Below are positions 24,001-36,162 of a stretch of 64,000 nucleotides of DNA, one piece after another (positions within the stretch are counted from its first letter, which is position 1; every line of letters begins with the position of its first letter). Under the pieces are notes generated by a model. The model worked only from the letters and a program-made list of their open reading frames with translations, had not been told where the DNA came from and ran no database searches. This DNA comes from Agelaius tricolor (lineage: Eukaryota > Chordata > Aves > Passeriformes > Icteridae), in the NCBI GenBank assembly GCA_023055355.1, contig JALJCS010000029.1:496001-560000 (forward strand), given 5' to 3'. A program made the translations under genes and the position numbers.

Positions 24001-27000
24001 GGAGGGAAAAATAGAATTGGGAAGAACTGCACATTGTTCTGGAAAAAGCCTCCTGCTTCAGTCTTACAGACATCATTTGCTGGTATCATTTTTAATAGTT
24101 GGGGTTTTTTAAATTTTGTAGAAGAAAAAATATTACTGCACCTTTATGTTTCCTTAATAGAAGTACAGCCATTTCTTAATAGAATAGAAGTAAGCCATTT
24201 GGATATGTACAAATGGTCTTTTCAAATACATATGCTATAGCCCACTGTGAAAGTAATTAGCTATAAAGAGAAATCTAAAGGTTTAAAAAGATTTTGGAAG
24301 AAAGTAAGTCTAAGGTGATAGAAGAAGAAGAAAACAGCAGTTTTCTTCTGGTGAAAAAAAAACAAAGGGAGGACCTTGTACAGTGGAGATGTATTATTTG
24401 ACTTCCTGAAAAACTGAGTAGGTTTGCTATTGCCAATGGTTTTCATTAGGAAGGAAGAGATTCCTTTGGCAAAAAAACCCCTTCAAATTGACTTGACAAA
24501 AATGTTATGACACTTAACTTCACCAATCCTGAAGAAAAATTCTCATCACTTGATCTGGAAATCATGATGGTAATGGAGACAAGGATGTCTAAGCCATGCC
24601 ATCAGGAACATCAAAAAGCATTAGAATGCAGGTAAGACTGAGCTCCTGAACTAGTGTGAAGAGAATGCAACAAAGACATTTTCCTTTAAGAGTCTTCAGG
24701 ATGGAGAGCAGATCAAATTTTTTCATGTGAAGTATTTCTGAATAGAATGAATCTTCAAAATAACATTGTTTTCCAAAACCTGTCTACAGTATCTCTTACC
24801 ATGATACACAGTTCCTATGAATAGAAAAAGCAAAGCACTTTTTTCCAAACTGTTGTGCACTCTTAAGCAATCTACAATAAAAATAGTATTTTTTCATGCT
24901 GGGAATGATGTGAATTACAAAAAAGCCTTGTAGCACACTTGGCACTGTGGTCTCTTGATTAGCATAGCTTTTTATTCATCAAACACGTTTCACATTGACT
25001 ATTTTTCTCTTTTAAATAACGGCGTCTTTGTACTTATGCAGCATCCATGAAGAATTTCTTGGGTGTTATTTTGTACCTGATCCTAAATGGCAGGTTCTGC
25101 ATTCTGCCATCTGTCTCGCTTTCCCATTTGATGCAGCTTCTGAGAGGTATTTTCAGAATCGAGGACTACTTGCAAGAATGATGCTAAATCCATGCATTTT
25201 ACTCCTTGGTTAATGCAAAACTATTTTTCCTTTACACTTCAATGAGAACAGGAAAATAATGATGGTGAGTTCAATCCTTAGAGTAATACAAAGAGGACTA
25301 TTATCATCATTAGAAACCAAGCAAGGTGTATTTATTGCACATGCATGATACTCACTGATGCAAATTACCCTGTAAATTCAAAAGGAATCTGTATCATAGG
25401 AGTGGATGGACTGTTTCTATTGATATTTTGCTTAAAGCAGAAAATTAATTCTTTTGACAGCCAACTCATGATTGCAAGCTCACTTTCAACTACAGCTTTC
25501 AAACAGATGAAACATGTCTGTTTATAAAACGATACAGTACAGTACACAATAGCAAGTCAGGTCATAGACATTGAAAAGAAAAAAACAGATCAAAGGACAG
25601 ATTCATTCACATCTACAAGCCCTCAAGAGTGTACAGGTCAAATGTCCCCAGAAAACTAGGCTGGTGGCGCAAATTCTCTATGTTGGCACCAGCAGAAGCA
25701 GCTGCTATCTTGATAGGATGCAATCTTGCTTACATCACCCTTCAGAGCAATCTTCTGTACCCCTGCCCAATACACCTTCTGCTCTATTCCTGGACTTCAC
25801 ATTTGCATTTCTACAGAGTCCTGTCCTGCAAACTGACTCAAAGTTCAGGTAATAGATTTCCAAGATTTAGAAATGTTGTGTGAGGTTCATTTATTTCATA
25901 TTTCATTCCATCTAAGCAAACTGTAACTTTCTGAAGTGAAATATGTGGAGTATGTCACGTGTATTTTAATGTTAGCTCTGCTTCACATTAAAACTTCTCA
26001 CAGACCCCTGTGATGCCTTGCTGCAAAAATATAGAGCTGCCAAGAGTGGTTGTGGGAAGTTAGAATTGCCAGAAAACCGTACAAACAATCTAACAATAGA
26101 GCCTTGGATTTCTGAATATAATTGCACCATGTAAAGTCAAAATATAATATTTAAATGATTTTAGATAATGATGAGTGTGGGCTAGAGAGAATCCAGATAG
26201 AATTTTATTTTTTTAAACAGTTCCGGGAAAAACATGGCCTTGACTTGGAAGTATAGCAGGAAATATTTTTATACAGCATGAGTTCTCATTACCTAATCAT
26301 ATGATTTGTAGACCTGAATTGGAAACCAGGAAAGAAACAAAGAAAAATATTCAAGCTATAAAAGATGGGAGTTTAAAATTTTCTTTGTATTTCTGATTAA
26401 AGCTATTAGGTAGCTAAATGGTCACCCATTATTTTAAAAAGCATCTGGACATTAAAAATAGGTAAATTTCTGCGGGACTTGGATGTCAGCTATTCCTGAA
26501 AAGCTTTATATCACTGCTTTCCAACCCTGAATCAATCCACTTAAACGCAGCTGTATTTCAGATGCTCAGTGGAACTGTCCATGTAATGCATATAGTTGAC
26601 AAATAATCCGCAGAAAAAGCTAGATCCATTTGAAGATCTTTTCCTGTAAATGGTATTCACGTTATTTGTACAAACACACAGATGGGATTTCTGCTGTCTT
26701 CTTCAGGCCACTTCCTCCAGAGAGCTCTCCATCAAATCTCTCTAGTTCTACTCTTCTGGTGATCCAAAGTCAGCACTGGGATGGTCCAAGTGCATGAATT
26801 ACTGTCTGCTAGAGGTGCACCCTGAGGGCTTCTGTGTGCAGTATCCCGTGAGCCCTACTAAAGTCACCCTGTTGGTATAAACTGAGCTAGCTGGACCTTA
26901 AGGGACAAGATTGTGCACTGATATTGTAAGAGAAATTAGGTACTAAGAAGGAGGCTGGAAGATTTAAATATTTCTGCCTCCAGCTTAAGCAACACTCAAT

Positions 27001-27344
27001 CTTGGTCTTTATCTGAAAAACTAGGTGAATTAACCCATTTGGCATTCCTATGCCAAAAATGTCAGTAATACAACAAGAACCGTCAAAAGAGTAACAATTC
27101 CAATCATTACTTTGTAAAAGTAATTCATTGGAAGAAGTCGGGAAGAAGGATGAAACATGCCAATATCCTACCCTGAGAATCATTCTGTTGATTTGCACAG
27201 GTTTCTTATTATATACCCATCTAATGCATTGGACATGCATGCTTGTGATGATACAAATACTTGCAAAGCTTACCAGATAAACCATGTTCTCTTCAGACAG
27301 CAAAACATTTCTTGACGGTTGTGTTTGCTAATTACATTTAGACT
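21001..27344. other. Long stretch without recognised gene
   Basis: More than 6 kb of AT-rich sequence holds no gene, RNA or mobile element that I recognise. A poly-A run lies at 22562-22577. The open frames at 21439-21819 (minus), 23839-24240 (plus) and 26887-27303 (minus) are 126, 133 and 138 codons long. They have no recognised domain and are what chance gives in sequence of this length. Confidence 0.5.
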
Positions 27345-27409
27345 CAATGTTCTTAAAGGTCTTTTCCAACCAAAGTGATTCCATCATTCTCTAAATCGCA
27401 GATCCTGCT
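27345..27409 (+). mobile_element. CR1 LINE 3' tail
   Basis: A short plus-strand CR1 end carries the AGGTCTTTTCCAACCAAAGTG block and an ATTCCATCATTCT tail. It sits immediately before the family A LTR at 27410. Confidence 0.7.
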
Positions 27410-28758
27410 TGTCTTGGTTGAGGGCAAATTTGGCAGCAATCCTCAAGAAGGGGTGATTTATTAAAAATACTGATCTAGTACTGATATCCAACTGTGACGG
27501 ACAAAGGCTCCCTAACAGTTCAAAATTAGAAAGTGTATGTTTATTGCAACGCTGGGCAGCGTGCGGGATAGCTCCCAAATACACACTGTGATTTAGAGGT
27601 GATAACAGAGTCTTTTTATCTATACAAGTATTGAATACCCAAAAGACAAATACATATTCATAATTTAGGTACATCCCATCATTCCTCACTTCGTATGGTA
27701 ATTAGTTCAAAAGCTATTAAGCACGCGTAGTTTGTTCCTCAAAATGAATCGGTGGTCCCTTTCATGGGGAGGGGTTCCAAAATGAGGAAATAAATGAAGT
27801 CTTCCTGCTTCTGAACTTTCTACATTTTCAATGCAAATATGACAAATGAACCCATTGGTAGAACTCCCATTCCCCATCTTCAATTGGTTTCAGAACAGAG
27901 GTGGCCTACAATTGTCTTATGTTCCTAAAAGCTATTTATGAGTTTCTGTATTCTTCATGATAAACCCAGCTAAGCAAACATGATGTTGACAAGCAATCAA
28001 TTATTAGTTAACTACTAACTCTTAACTTCATCAAGGCCTACCTATTTATTTTGATAAACTCTAATAAGGCTTATCTCTGACTAAAACCTCAGCTCCTCTA
28101 AAAACCCTAAATTTCTTTAAAGTTCATGTCTCAGGGGGCCCCCCCCAGAAAGCCCACCTACACGGCCCCTCCCCTCAACTGGTCTGGGAAACATTTCCTC
28201 TGAGAGAAGTGGAAAAAATCTGTTTATTTAACAGGGAAAGCACCCCCCAGCACAAAAAATGAACAATACCAGATGACAAAACTCAATCGCCGCTCTGAAG
28301 AGACAATGAATTCAGAAAGTCTCTCCTGTGGATGCTTGCTCTGTTATCAATCCCTCCGGCACTGGGAAAGGCTGCTGCCCAGAGTAGGCCCCCATAGGCC
28401 ACAAAGTGCAAGCTCTCAGTGCTCTCCAGGTCCCAATGTGGAGCAGGTTTGAGCAGTTCCAAGAAAAGGGAAAGAAAAAAAGACAGTCCAGGGAAAACTC
28501 TGCCTCAGCCAGCTAAACCAACTGAAAAGCAAAGAGCACTCTGTTCTGCTCCATCAGTGCCCAGACAACACAGTGCAGCACAGAATGTGGAGCAGTGTTG
28601 CTTTTAGAAGGTGAGTGCAGCCTGTGATAACAAACTCCGTACTTCTTCTTCTCCCCACCTTTGCTCTCAGAAGCAGTCTTGAAGGCAGAGAATAGAATAT
28701 CCAGCATTAACAGAACAGATGGCTGGGGATACAAGCATCATAAAGTCACCCTAGGACA
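27410..28758 (-). mobile_element. Solo LTR, family A, interrupted by another LTR
   Basis: Perfect 5-bp TSD CTGCT (27405-27409 and 28759-28763) flanks an element that on the minus strand starts TGTCCTAGGG and ends AACCAAGACA. It matches the LTRs at 12864-13463 and 40022-40693. After removing the nested insertion at 27454-28133 and its short TSD, about 664 bp remain, the normal size of this family here. Confidence 0.88.
27454..28133 (-). mobile_element. Nested solo LTR inside the family A LTR
   Basis: A 680-bp insertion interrupts the family A LTR. It runs from TGATTTATT to ATGTCTCA on the plus strand (TG...CA ends) and is flanked by AGGGG and GGGGG, a near 5-bp TSD. An inverted AATAAA at its left end puts it on the minus strand. 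No coding sequence is attached. Confidence 0.75.
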
Positions 28759-29769
28759 CTGCTCTACTGAGATATGTCACCAGACTATGCTAAGACAAAG
28801 TTTTGGAACTGCTAATTAAAATTCTACTATCACAGTGAAGCTGAGGAGGAAAGACAGCTCACTCCAGTTACCTTGTGGCATGCCAATACTTCCTTTCAAT
28901 CACAATGGTTTTCGTCTTTAAGTCCGTGACATCACAGGCATAATTCAACATCTTTTGGGCAGGAAGGAAGATATTCTTCTTCTCATTATACTGATGGGTA
29001 AGCTGAAATGCAAAGCAGTTAATTCAAAGTGAAACAGCGATAAAGTCAATAGTAAAACTCACCACAGTTTTGTTTACCAACCCAAGTCCTTACTATCCCA
29101 AAATACAAGAACAGCTGTAAAAGCCTTGTGGTTTCTTAATTTTTTCCTATACCTACATGGGAGGGTAAGGGATAAATGATCCCAAACAATGGTAATCCAC
29201 AACAAAGCATTCTTGACATCATATTCAGCTTTTGCATAGTGAGCTCTTCACCTGATCAAGTTATTCCATTGCAATAGTTTGGGGAGTATCTTAGAGGGCT
29301 GGCTGTTGTTTGGTTTAAACCATCTTGATCATTCAGGAACCCAGTAGCAATGAGAAAGTTCAAAATAAGATAGTGCTACGCAGTGATTTTCCTATATGAC
29401 AGATGTATTTCTACAAGACAGAAGGCTGACCTAATGCTTCCCTACAACATGGCTGAAGTGGCATCCTGTTCCCCATAGGTTTTTCCGTTTAATTTTAGCA
29501 GCTTTCTTACTAGATTAATGAGCTGAACTAACTCAAAAAGGAACCAGATAAGTGCCAGAGCTTTAAAACAAACAACAACAACAACAACAAAGATGCAAAA
29601 TGGTGATTTGTGGGTGCGTTTGAAAACAGAAATTTTTTTGTATTTTTCATAGAGACATGGCATTCTCCAGAATGATATTGCTCCAACGCTTTGAGTTTGG
29701 TTTTCTTTTTCCCCCTCAATTGTAAATGTTATGCATTCTTTTTGGCCAGTTCAGGAAATAGATTTTCTG
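28759..29769. other. Flank between LTR A copy and provirus
   Basis: Besides candidate exon C there is an ACA trinucleotide run at 29571-29590. I see nothing else that I can support. Confidence 0.5.
28872..29002 (-). other. Candidate exon C
   Basis: On the minus strand a good acceptor (TTTGCATTTCAG) is followed by 131 bp open in one frame from its first base and then an AG/GTAACT donor. The 43 codons encode a mixed, hydrophilic peptide with an aromatic-basic end (Lys-Tyr-Trp-His). It reads like genuine protein rather than low-complexity text, but I do not recognise the family. It may be a residual exon of a host gene or of a pseudogene. No partner exon was identified nearby on this strand. 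Confidence 0.35.
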
Positions 29770-29774
29770 ATACG
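29770..29774. other. Left TSD of the provirus
   Basis: ATACG here pairs with ATACC at 42503-42507, differing in the last base. Confidence 0.75.
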
Positions 29775-30591
29775 TGTGAAAGACAGTCTAAAGTTCCCCT
29801 CATTTGCCTCATGACCATTCCCAGGACAGACACTGGGACCCTAAAGACACCGATGGGAATTCTGGCCTGCCAGTAATGGATGAACACCAAAAATCCTGAG
29901 GCCCCTGAGCAGAATTCTGGCCTGCCAAGTGATTGTTCACAGCTGTGTCTTCAGTGACTGCTTCTAGCAGGGCCTGCCAAGGGGCGACCCAGCCTATATG
30001 CTTGCACCTGCTTCACGACAATAGACCAGGAATTTTCCCACCTCTTGGCCAGATGAACTTGCTGGGGCAACTTGGTAGCCCCCCCATGGAAAATCCTTCC
30101 TCTGCTCCACTACCACCGTGAGGCACCGAGGTTGAAGCCCCCCTACCAAGGACTGAGACTGAGACACCTGTAATTCTGATGCAGGGGTGCTGGCCTGACT
30201 GAAGCAGGATGCCTGCTGAGTGTTGCCTACAGATGTGCCTACAGGACCTAGACTGGTTTCCCCCAGAAAGCAGTCCTGAAACAGTGGGTCCCACTCACTG
30301 CTGATACTGACTTATCCTGCTGAGAACATGGACTGTCTGTACCCATCTTCAATACCTTTTTCCCCCTCAGCAATTTCAATAGACTTCTTCTTCTTGATTG
30401 GATCTGTTCCCCCTCAGCCATTTCAAGATTCTGTTTCCCCCCTCAGCAATGGACTATAATAGAACCTTGAGTTCACCAGGACTTAACCTTGAGTTAACCA
30501 GGCAGGGCCATTATCTTCCCAACGTGACTAGGCAAACTCTGTCGGCTGGACTATGAGGACTTAGTCTCTCCACATTTGGTAGCTATACTCC

Positions 30592-31863
30592 TGTCTTGGT
30601 TCAGGGCAAATTTTGGGGAGAACCCCCAAAGGGGCTCCTCTAGGAAAGCAGATTCATTTGGCCCCTCCCCTATGAAATATTAATCCCAATATTACCGGGT
30701 GGGACGTGCCTGGGCTCGTCTGACCCTTGCTGCTGGGCCAAAGGCGGCAGCTGTGATGTTTCACCTCAGAGATACATTTGGCCGGCTGCATCCTGCAGCT
30801 AGGCACTCGCAACAAATCCAGGCATAGTAGAAACTCAGTTGACCTCTGGTGGAAAAGGTTCAGGGGACGGTGAAGAGAAAAAGGAGAGGATTCTGCTGTA
30901 GAGTTTTAATCCAGAGTTTATTCCAGGATGACAGACCTCTGAATCTTGTAACAGCTCCCAACAGAATCCAGACCGCATGGTCCCGTCTCCTTTTAAGCCC
31001 GGGGACAGGGGCAGGGGAAGGCACAGGTGAGCCACCAACCAGGTGGGAGGAGGGGAAGGCTCAAAGGATAAAGACACTTGGACAGGCCAATGAGCCCGGA
31101 CCTGAGGGGCATCTTTTGAACTTCTGCCAACCACACCATGACCCTGCTGGAATGTTAACATTGATGGACAGCACTTAGCAGGAGGGCAAAGGGGGAGGGG
31201 AAAGGACAGGTTTCACCTATCCCAACACCTGAGGGATTTTCCTGTTTCCTGAAACAGGAAATGGCGTCACACTGCAACACTCCCCCCAACCAGTCCAGGA
31301 GAAAATAGCTCCTTGGAAAGAGGTGGAAAAAACCTGTTTATTAAACAATAAAACCTAAACAATATTGAACAATAAAACCCCTTGTTGCTCCAAAAGAGAT
31401 GACAAACTGAGAAAGTCCCCTCCCTCGGTTGCAGTTCAGCTCACACAGGCTCTTATCAGTCCCTCCGGTGCTGGAAATGTTGCGGGCCGGGCCCGGCCTG
31501 GTGGGCCACAGGTGCTAGCTGCCGGTGCTCTTCTGGGTGTTCAGTCCAGAGCAGGTTTCAAGAGGTCCAAAGAAAAGGGAAAAAAGAAAAGAAACCACAG
31601 TCCAGGGAACTTCCTTGCCTCAGCAAGCTAAAACTAACTAAAAGCAAAGGAGAGCTCTGTCCCACTGTCTGTTCATCCACAGACAACACAGTCCAGGAGC
31701 AGGAATGTGGAGGAGTGAGTGCAGGGTCTGAAAACAAACTGCTGCTTCTTCTCTCCCCCCTTCACTCTCTGCAACAAGTCTTAAAGGTGCAAAACTTATG
31801 ATGCAGCATAAACAGAACAAGATGATTGTTCTGTTAAAAGCATCATATAATCAGCTTCGGACA
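30592..31863 (-). mobile_element. Family A solo LTR nested in the 5' LTR
   Basis: The perfect 5-bp TSD ACTCC (30587-30591 and 31864-31868) flanks a minus-strand element starting TGTCCGAAGC and ending CCAAGACA. The proviral 3' LTR has the uninterrupted site. Its own sequence, about 657 bp, matches other family A LTRs. It is interrupted by a further insertion at 30671-31279. Confidence 0.93.
30671..31279 (-). mobile_element. Third-level LTR nested in the family A LTR
   Basis: A 609-bp insertion is flanked by the perfect 6-bp repeat CTCCCC (30665-30670 and 31280-31285) in the conserved C-rich block of family A. On the minus strand it starts TGTTGCAGTGTGACG and carries a reverse AATAAA at about 30919-30924 (TTTATT on plus). 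The 6-bp duplication points to an ERVK/ERV2-type element. Confidence 0.8.
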
Positions 31864-32063
31864 ACTCCCTCTCTCTTTCTCCCCCTCTTTTCTATTCTTT
31901 TCCTCTCCCTAATTCCTTTCATGCATTTGCTGTGGTCATTCTATAAAGGTGCATTTGTTTGGATTGATACTGCAATCCCCTTTCCGTGTTGTCTGTTGCA
32001 CTCCCAGATCAGTTAACCAACCATCACCACCCCCATTGGTATGAGCGGATCGTGACATTAAAT

Positions 32064-32081
32064 TGGCATCATGGACAGGAT
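32064..32081 (+). promoter_or_regulatory. Candidate primer-binding site
   Basis: An 18-base stretch starting TGGCATCATGG lies 6 bases after the 5' LTR end, where a tRNA primer-binding site is expected. I cannot assign the primer tRNA with confidence. Confidence 0.5.
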
Positions 32082-32505
32082 TCTGATAGACAGAAGGGTC
32101 TGCAAGGCTGTTTGTAGTCTGTAACAGGGGAAGGACGATTTGCTTCAGCCACACCTAGCCCCTCATCGCGAAAGGGTTGAACGAAGCTGGAAAGCAAGGA
32201 AAGCTCTTTGAATTTCCCACAAACTGCGCACGCCCAGGTGAAATACGCCCCCATACTCTATTGAGGGTTCTGTCTTTAGAATTTCCCAAAAAATCTCTTA
32301 GCGCAAAAGGGGAAACTGTTTTTGTTTATGTGTGAATTTGGACTGTCTGGGAAGGAAGGGACAACTTGAAGGAACTAAGCAGGGCCTCCCAGGGAGATTT
32401 GGTCTCTTCACCCAGCCAGGGAAGCAAAGGGGAGCACAGCAAAGGCTGTGAGATTGTCTAACTTAAGTTTGCACCTCCCTGTCATGGTTTTGGTCCCTTC
32501 ATAAA

Positions 32506-33940
32506 ATGACTGAAAACTCTAGCACAAAAGTTAAATTTCTGAATTTTCTGCTCTGCTTGCTAAATAGAATGCCAAGCCTTCTCCAAGGGGGGAGGTTTGG
32601 GCAGAGAACAGCTGGTTTAATTTAGAAAATGTCATAGATAGAATTTGTTCTTTACAACATGAAACAGAAGTTAAACTGGGCAAAAATAAAACCATCCTCT
32701 GCTCAGTTTTGGCAGCTTGTCTCACAGCAGCCATAGAAACCCTTTTTAAGCAAAGAAACGAGGAAATAGCAAGAATAGATTCCCTTCAAAACCTAGTTGA
32801 AATTTTGCAGAAAGAATTAAAGGAAGATAGAAATGAGATCTATAGGTTGCGAGCTGCCCTTAGAGAGGAACTTGCTAAGAATTCACATCATACTGATTCC
32901 TCTACAGAGCCAGAGGAAAAGGAAACTCCTGACGTTAAACAAATCTATCCCCGTCAGGAACTTGAGGCAGTAAAAAATTGGAGAGAATACTGCTGTCCTC
33001 GCTTGAGACCCTTGGTTCAAACAGAATAGAACTATCTTAATGATGAGGATTGTTGGAATGTTGGGGGACATAAGACAGATGATGCACTTTGGACCTGGTT
33101 AACATAAGAGATTTGATAACAGAATGCCTTGGCATAAACAAACGGAACTTTGAAAATTCGACCTGGATTGCAAGAAGATTAAATCAAACGGGTTTACTGG
33201 AAAAAGAAAATCCCATTAAACTCTGCAAGCAAGAGATGTTGTTATATGCGTAAGTTTGTGTATGTGATTTTAACCTAATCATTGTAGTACACATTACTAG
33301 TCTCCCTGCAATGGTATGTAAGTGCTTGCATCCCACAATCAAATTGGATTCTGATTACCGAGTGGGTCTCCCTGTCTCTCTGCATTGCCAAAAGAGGATC
33401 TTGACCCACCTATCACAACTAAACAAATACCGTTCAGTGCTACCGAATTAGCTAAGCTGTAAAAAGAATTTGGGCGCCTCCCACAAGAATCAGAGACAAA
33501 TATGTCCTCCGAGTGTCCCTCGATGGTGGAGATCAAATTAAATTAACCGGAGGCCAGTGGGTACTGGGGACATGGAGCCTTCTTCACAACAGGAGATAAG
33601 GAGGTAAGCGTGACGCATGGTCCCTGACACAGGGTGCGTCTTTCTGGGCCGGGAGAATGAATCCTTTGGAACGGGGTGACCCCCTGGCAATCGTTGACAC
33701 CACCGACCAGCTCTTAGAAAGTGTCCACAAAGCCGCCTGCCTGCAAAAGATTCATGAAAAGAAATTAGTTCCTGGTTTTGAATGCCCAATGCAATTACCT
33801 GTGAAGCCAGAACTAATGACCGATTGAACTCGTGGGCTTCCAGAAACACTTAAACATACAGCAATGACTCTACAGAAAACCATAATGGCTTTGAATCCTG
33901 TAGAAAGACTAGATAAGATTCCTCAGGAATTCCCCTGACC
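32506..33940 (+). pseudogene. gag: gag, decayed
   Basis: The likely start ATG is at 32506, 449 bp after the LTR. The frame is lost at a G run (32586-32591). It resumes in the frame that stays open through 33029 and contains a Glu/Lys-rich coiled-coil-like region (about 32750-32900), as expected for an N-terminal Gag part. Beyond 33029 capsid-like text continues to about 33940 with frequent stops and frame changes. Gag would form the virion shell. No zinc-knuckle motif was seen. The boundary with protease text is blurred, 33940-34478 being Pro-rich and stop-ridden. Confidence 0.7.
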
Positions 33941-34478
33941 AAAGTGGACCTAGAGATCCTGGCTTCACTCCCTACTCTTCCCCCTCACAGCCCTCAGCTT
34001 CTCAATCTGATTCACCTGCCAGTAGCCATAAAGTTTGGACATGAGCTGAAGTTGCAGTAGATCTGATTAATTATTGTAGACAATATGGACCTATAAAAAC
34101 CCCGGCGTAGAAATCAGAAAATAACAAAGGTGTTTGGTTTATTGGGGCTCCTCACAGTGAAAATATAGAGAAAGGAAAACAGATCTCTAACTGCCACCAT
34201 TGGTGGTTGTTGGGAATTCAAAAGTGGGTCCCCAAAGAGGTGATGGATGGTTTGCCCCTTGAGAAATTGCAGAAAATAATAAATAATTGGCACCAGCGAA
34301 AACCGAATCCATTGGCTCAACCCAGTGCACCCCTCCCTTCTCAGGGACAAAAACTAACCCTCCCCCAGCTTCTCCCACGGAACACAGGCAGTGAACCAAA
34401 ACCAACAGGGTTTTCGGGAAACAAATCTCTCTGCCGCTTACAGGTGGGCAAAGGGGCGGAGCGTGGGTTTATTTAAGA

Positions 34479-34760
34479 ATGCTCACTAAAAATAAATCAG
34501 GATATATATTAAGCCCAGCTATCACGGGCCTCCACAGGCTACTAGTAACCTTTTTGATTGACGTTGGGGCTCAAATCTCTGCGCTGACAAAAAAGGATGC
34601 CCAGAGGTGTGGAATTGTTCCAACTAAGAGACAATGCTGTGTTCTTAATGCTCTGGGAACTACAGAATCTATGAATGTTGCCTTAGCCAAACTGAGGCTC
34701 CCTGGAAATGAGCATCAACTAGTCATCAAAATGGTAATTGGGAACATTCCAAATAATTGA
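34479..34760 (+). pseudogene. Retroviral aspartic protease, decayed
   Basis: The 93-codon frame contains a retropepsin-like active-site region with hydrophobics before an Asp-Val-Gly-Ala core (about residues 29-32). The usual residue after Asp is Ser or Thr, so Val suggests inactivation. The frame ends in a stop at 34758-34760 and continues in the same frame into RT, which implies a pro-pol fusion in the ancestor. The family cleaves Gag and Pol during maturation. Confidence 0.75.
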
Positions 34761-36037
34761 TTAGGAATGGGTGTCCTTGCTGGGAGGCAGTGGGAAGACT
34801 CTGAGGGATTTCTGTGGTCTTTTGGCACACTGCCACTTAACATTAGGCTGCTTCAAACCGCACCCTCCCTACCCTATAATCAAACAACTAATGTAAAACA
34901 ATACCCTCTACCTTCTGGTGCCAGAGAAGGTATCAAAGCGGTTCTACAGGACTTGAGAAACCAAGGGGTAATAATTCACACACATTCTCCTTTTAATTCA
35001 CCGGTATGGCCAGTCTGAAAAGCCAGTGGAAAGTGGAGATTAACAGTAGATTTTCACAGGCTTAAAGCCAACACAGACCCTCTTACAGCACTGGTCCCAA
35101 ACTTAGCTGAATTAATAACATCAATTCAAGAAAAGGCTCACTCAATCATGGCAATGGCAACTATGGATGTCAAAGACATCTTCCTTATGATACCTATACA
35201 GCCAGAAGATATAGGGACCATTTTGCCTTCACATGGGAAAGGACGGCAATACACTTGCACTAGGCTTCCCCAAGGCTACAAACACTCCTCCACTTTGGCC
35301 CACCATGCTTTAGTTGAGGAATTAGAAAAAATACCCAAATCTGATCCTGCTGATCCTGTAGCTGATAATCAATACATTTAAGACACTCTGGGGGGGGGGG
35401 GGGGGCGCAGGGGCGGGGGGTTGTGGGGAGGGGGGGAAGGATGAAATAGAGGTAGTAGGGAAACATCAGCAGAAAATAATCTCTCACTTAAAAAGTCTTG
35501 ATTTGCAGATACCCGCAGAGAAAATTCAGAAACCTTCTCAGGAAGTGAAGATTTTGAGAATTTGGTGGAAAAGGAGGCATGACATGTATTCCACCCGATA
35601 CCCTAACCTCTTTAGATCAGATTCAAAGGCCTGAATTGAGGAAAGATCTCCAGCAAGCTCTAGGACTATTAGTGTTCTGGAGAAAACACATCCCAGATTT
35701 CTCAATAATTGCTAGGCCGCTTTTTGACTTGCTGAGGAAAAGGATGAAATGGGATTGGACTCCTTCTCAGGAAGAAGCATTGCAATTACTGATTTTTGAG
35801 GCAACAGCTCACCAAGCACTAGGCCCTATCCATCCCACAGATCCCTTTCAGGTGGAATGGGGATTTGCCTCCTCAGGGCTATCAGTACACATTTGGCAGT
35901 GGGGTCCCGAGGGTCCAACGGGGCCTCTTGGTTTTTATTCCTGTGGTTTCAAAGATGCTGAGAAAAGATACACTACCTGGGAAAAGGGGTTGTTTGTAGT
36001 TAGCTTAGCTCTCCTAGAAGAGGAAAAAATTGCATGA
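34761..36037 (+). pseudogene. pol: Reverse transcriptase, decayed
   Basis: RT fingers and palm text is in one frame from 34761 to 35378, with stops at 35016-35018 and 35379-35381. The first catalytic Asp region (Met-Asp-Val-Lys-Asp, about 35163) and the LPQGY motif (about 35265) are present. In the YXDD motif the first Asp codon is TAA (35379-35381), so the active site is destroyed. A G run of 16 follows (35390-35405) with more G-rich sequence to 35438. Thumb and connection text resumes in a different frame at 35579-36037. The enzyme would copy viral RNA to DNA. Confidence 0.88.
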
Positions 36038-36162
36038 CAAGAGCTTATTGTATTAAGAAGCCCTTTCAAAGTTATCAAAATCGTCACTAATGGGAGCCCC
36101 ACCCCTCCCCCCCACCTGACGGGGTAGCCCAAAGGGCCTCAGTTAGGAAATGCTATGCTCAG

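Larger units (their letters stand above)
29775..32057 (+). repeat. 5' LTR of the provirus (with nested LTRs)
   Basis: Its proviral parts are 29775-30591 and 31869-32057. Without the insertion at 30592-31863 and one TSD copy it is 1006 bp, versus 986 bp for the 3' LTR; most of the gap comes from an extra segment near 30484-30515. The two LTRs differ at 18 positions in their first 87 bp. They have about 3 differences in the next 620 bp and about 5 percent divergence in the remainder, an uneven pattern suggesting gene conversion. Confidence 0.92.
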
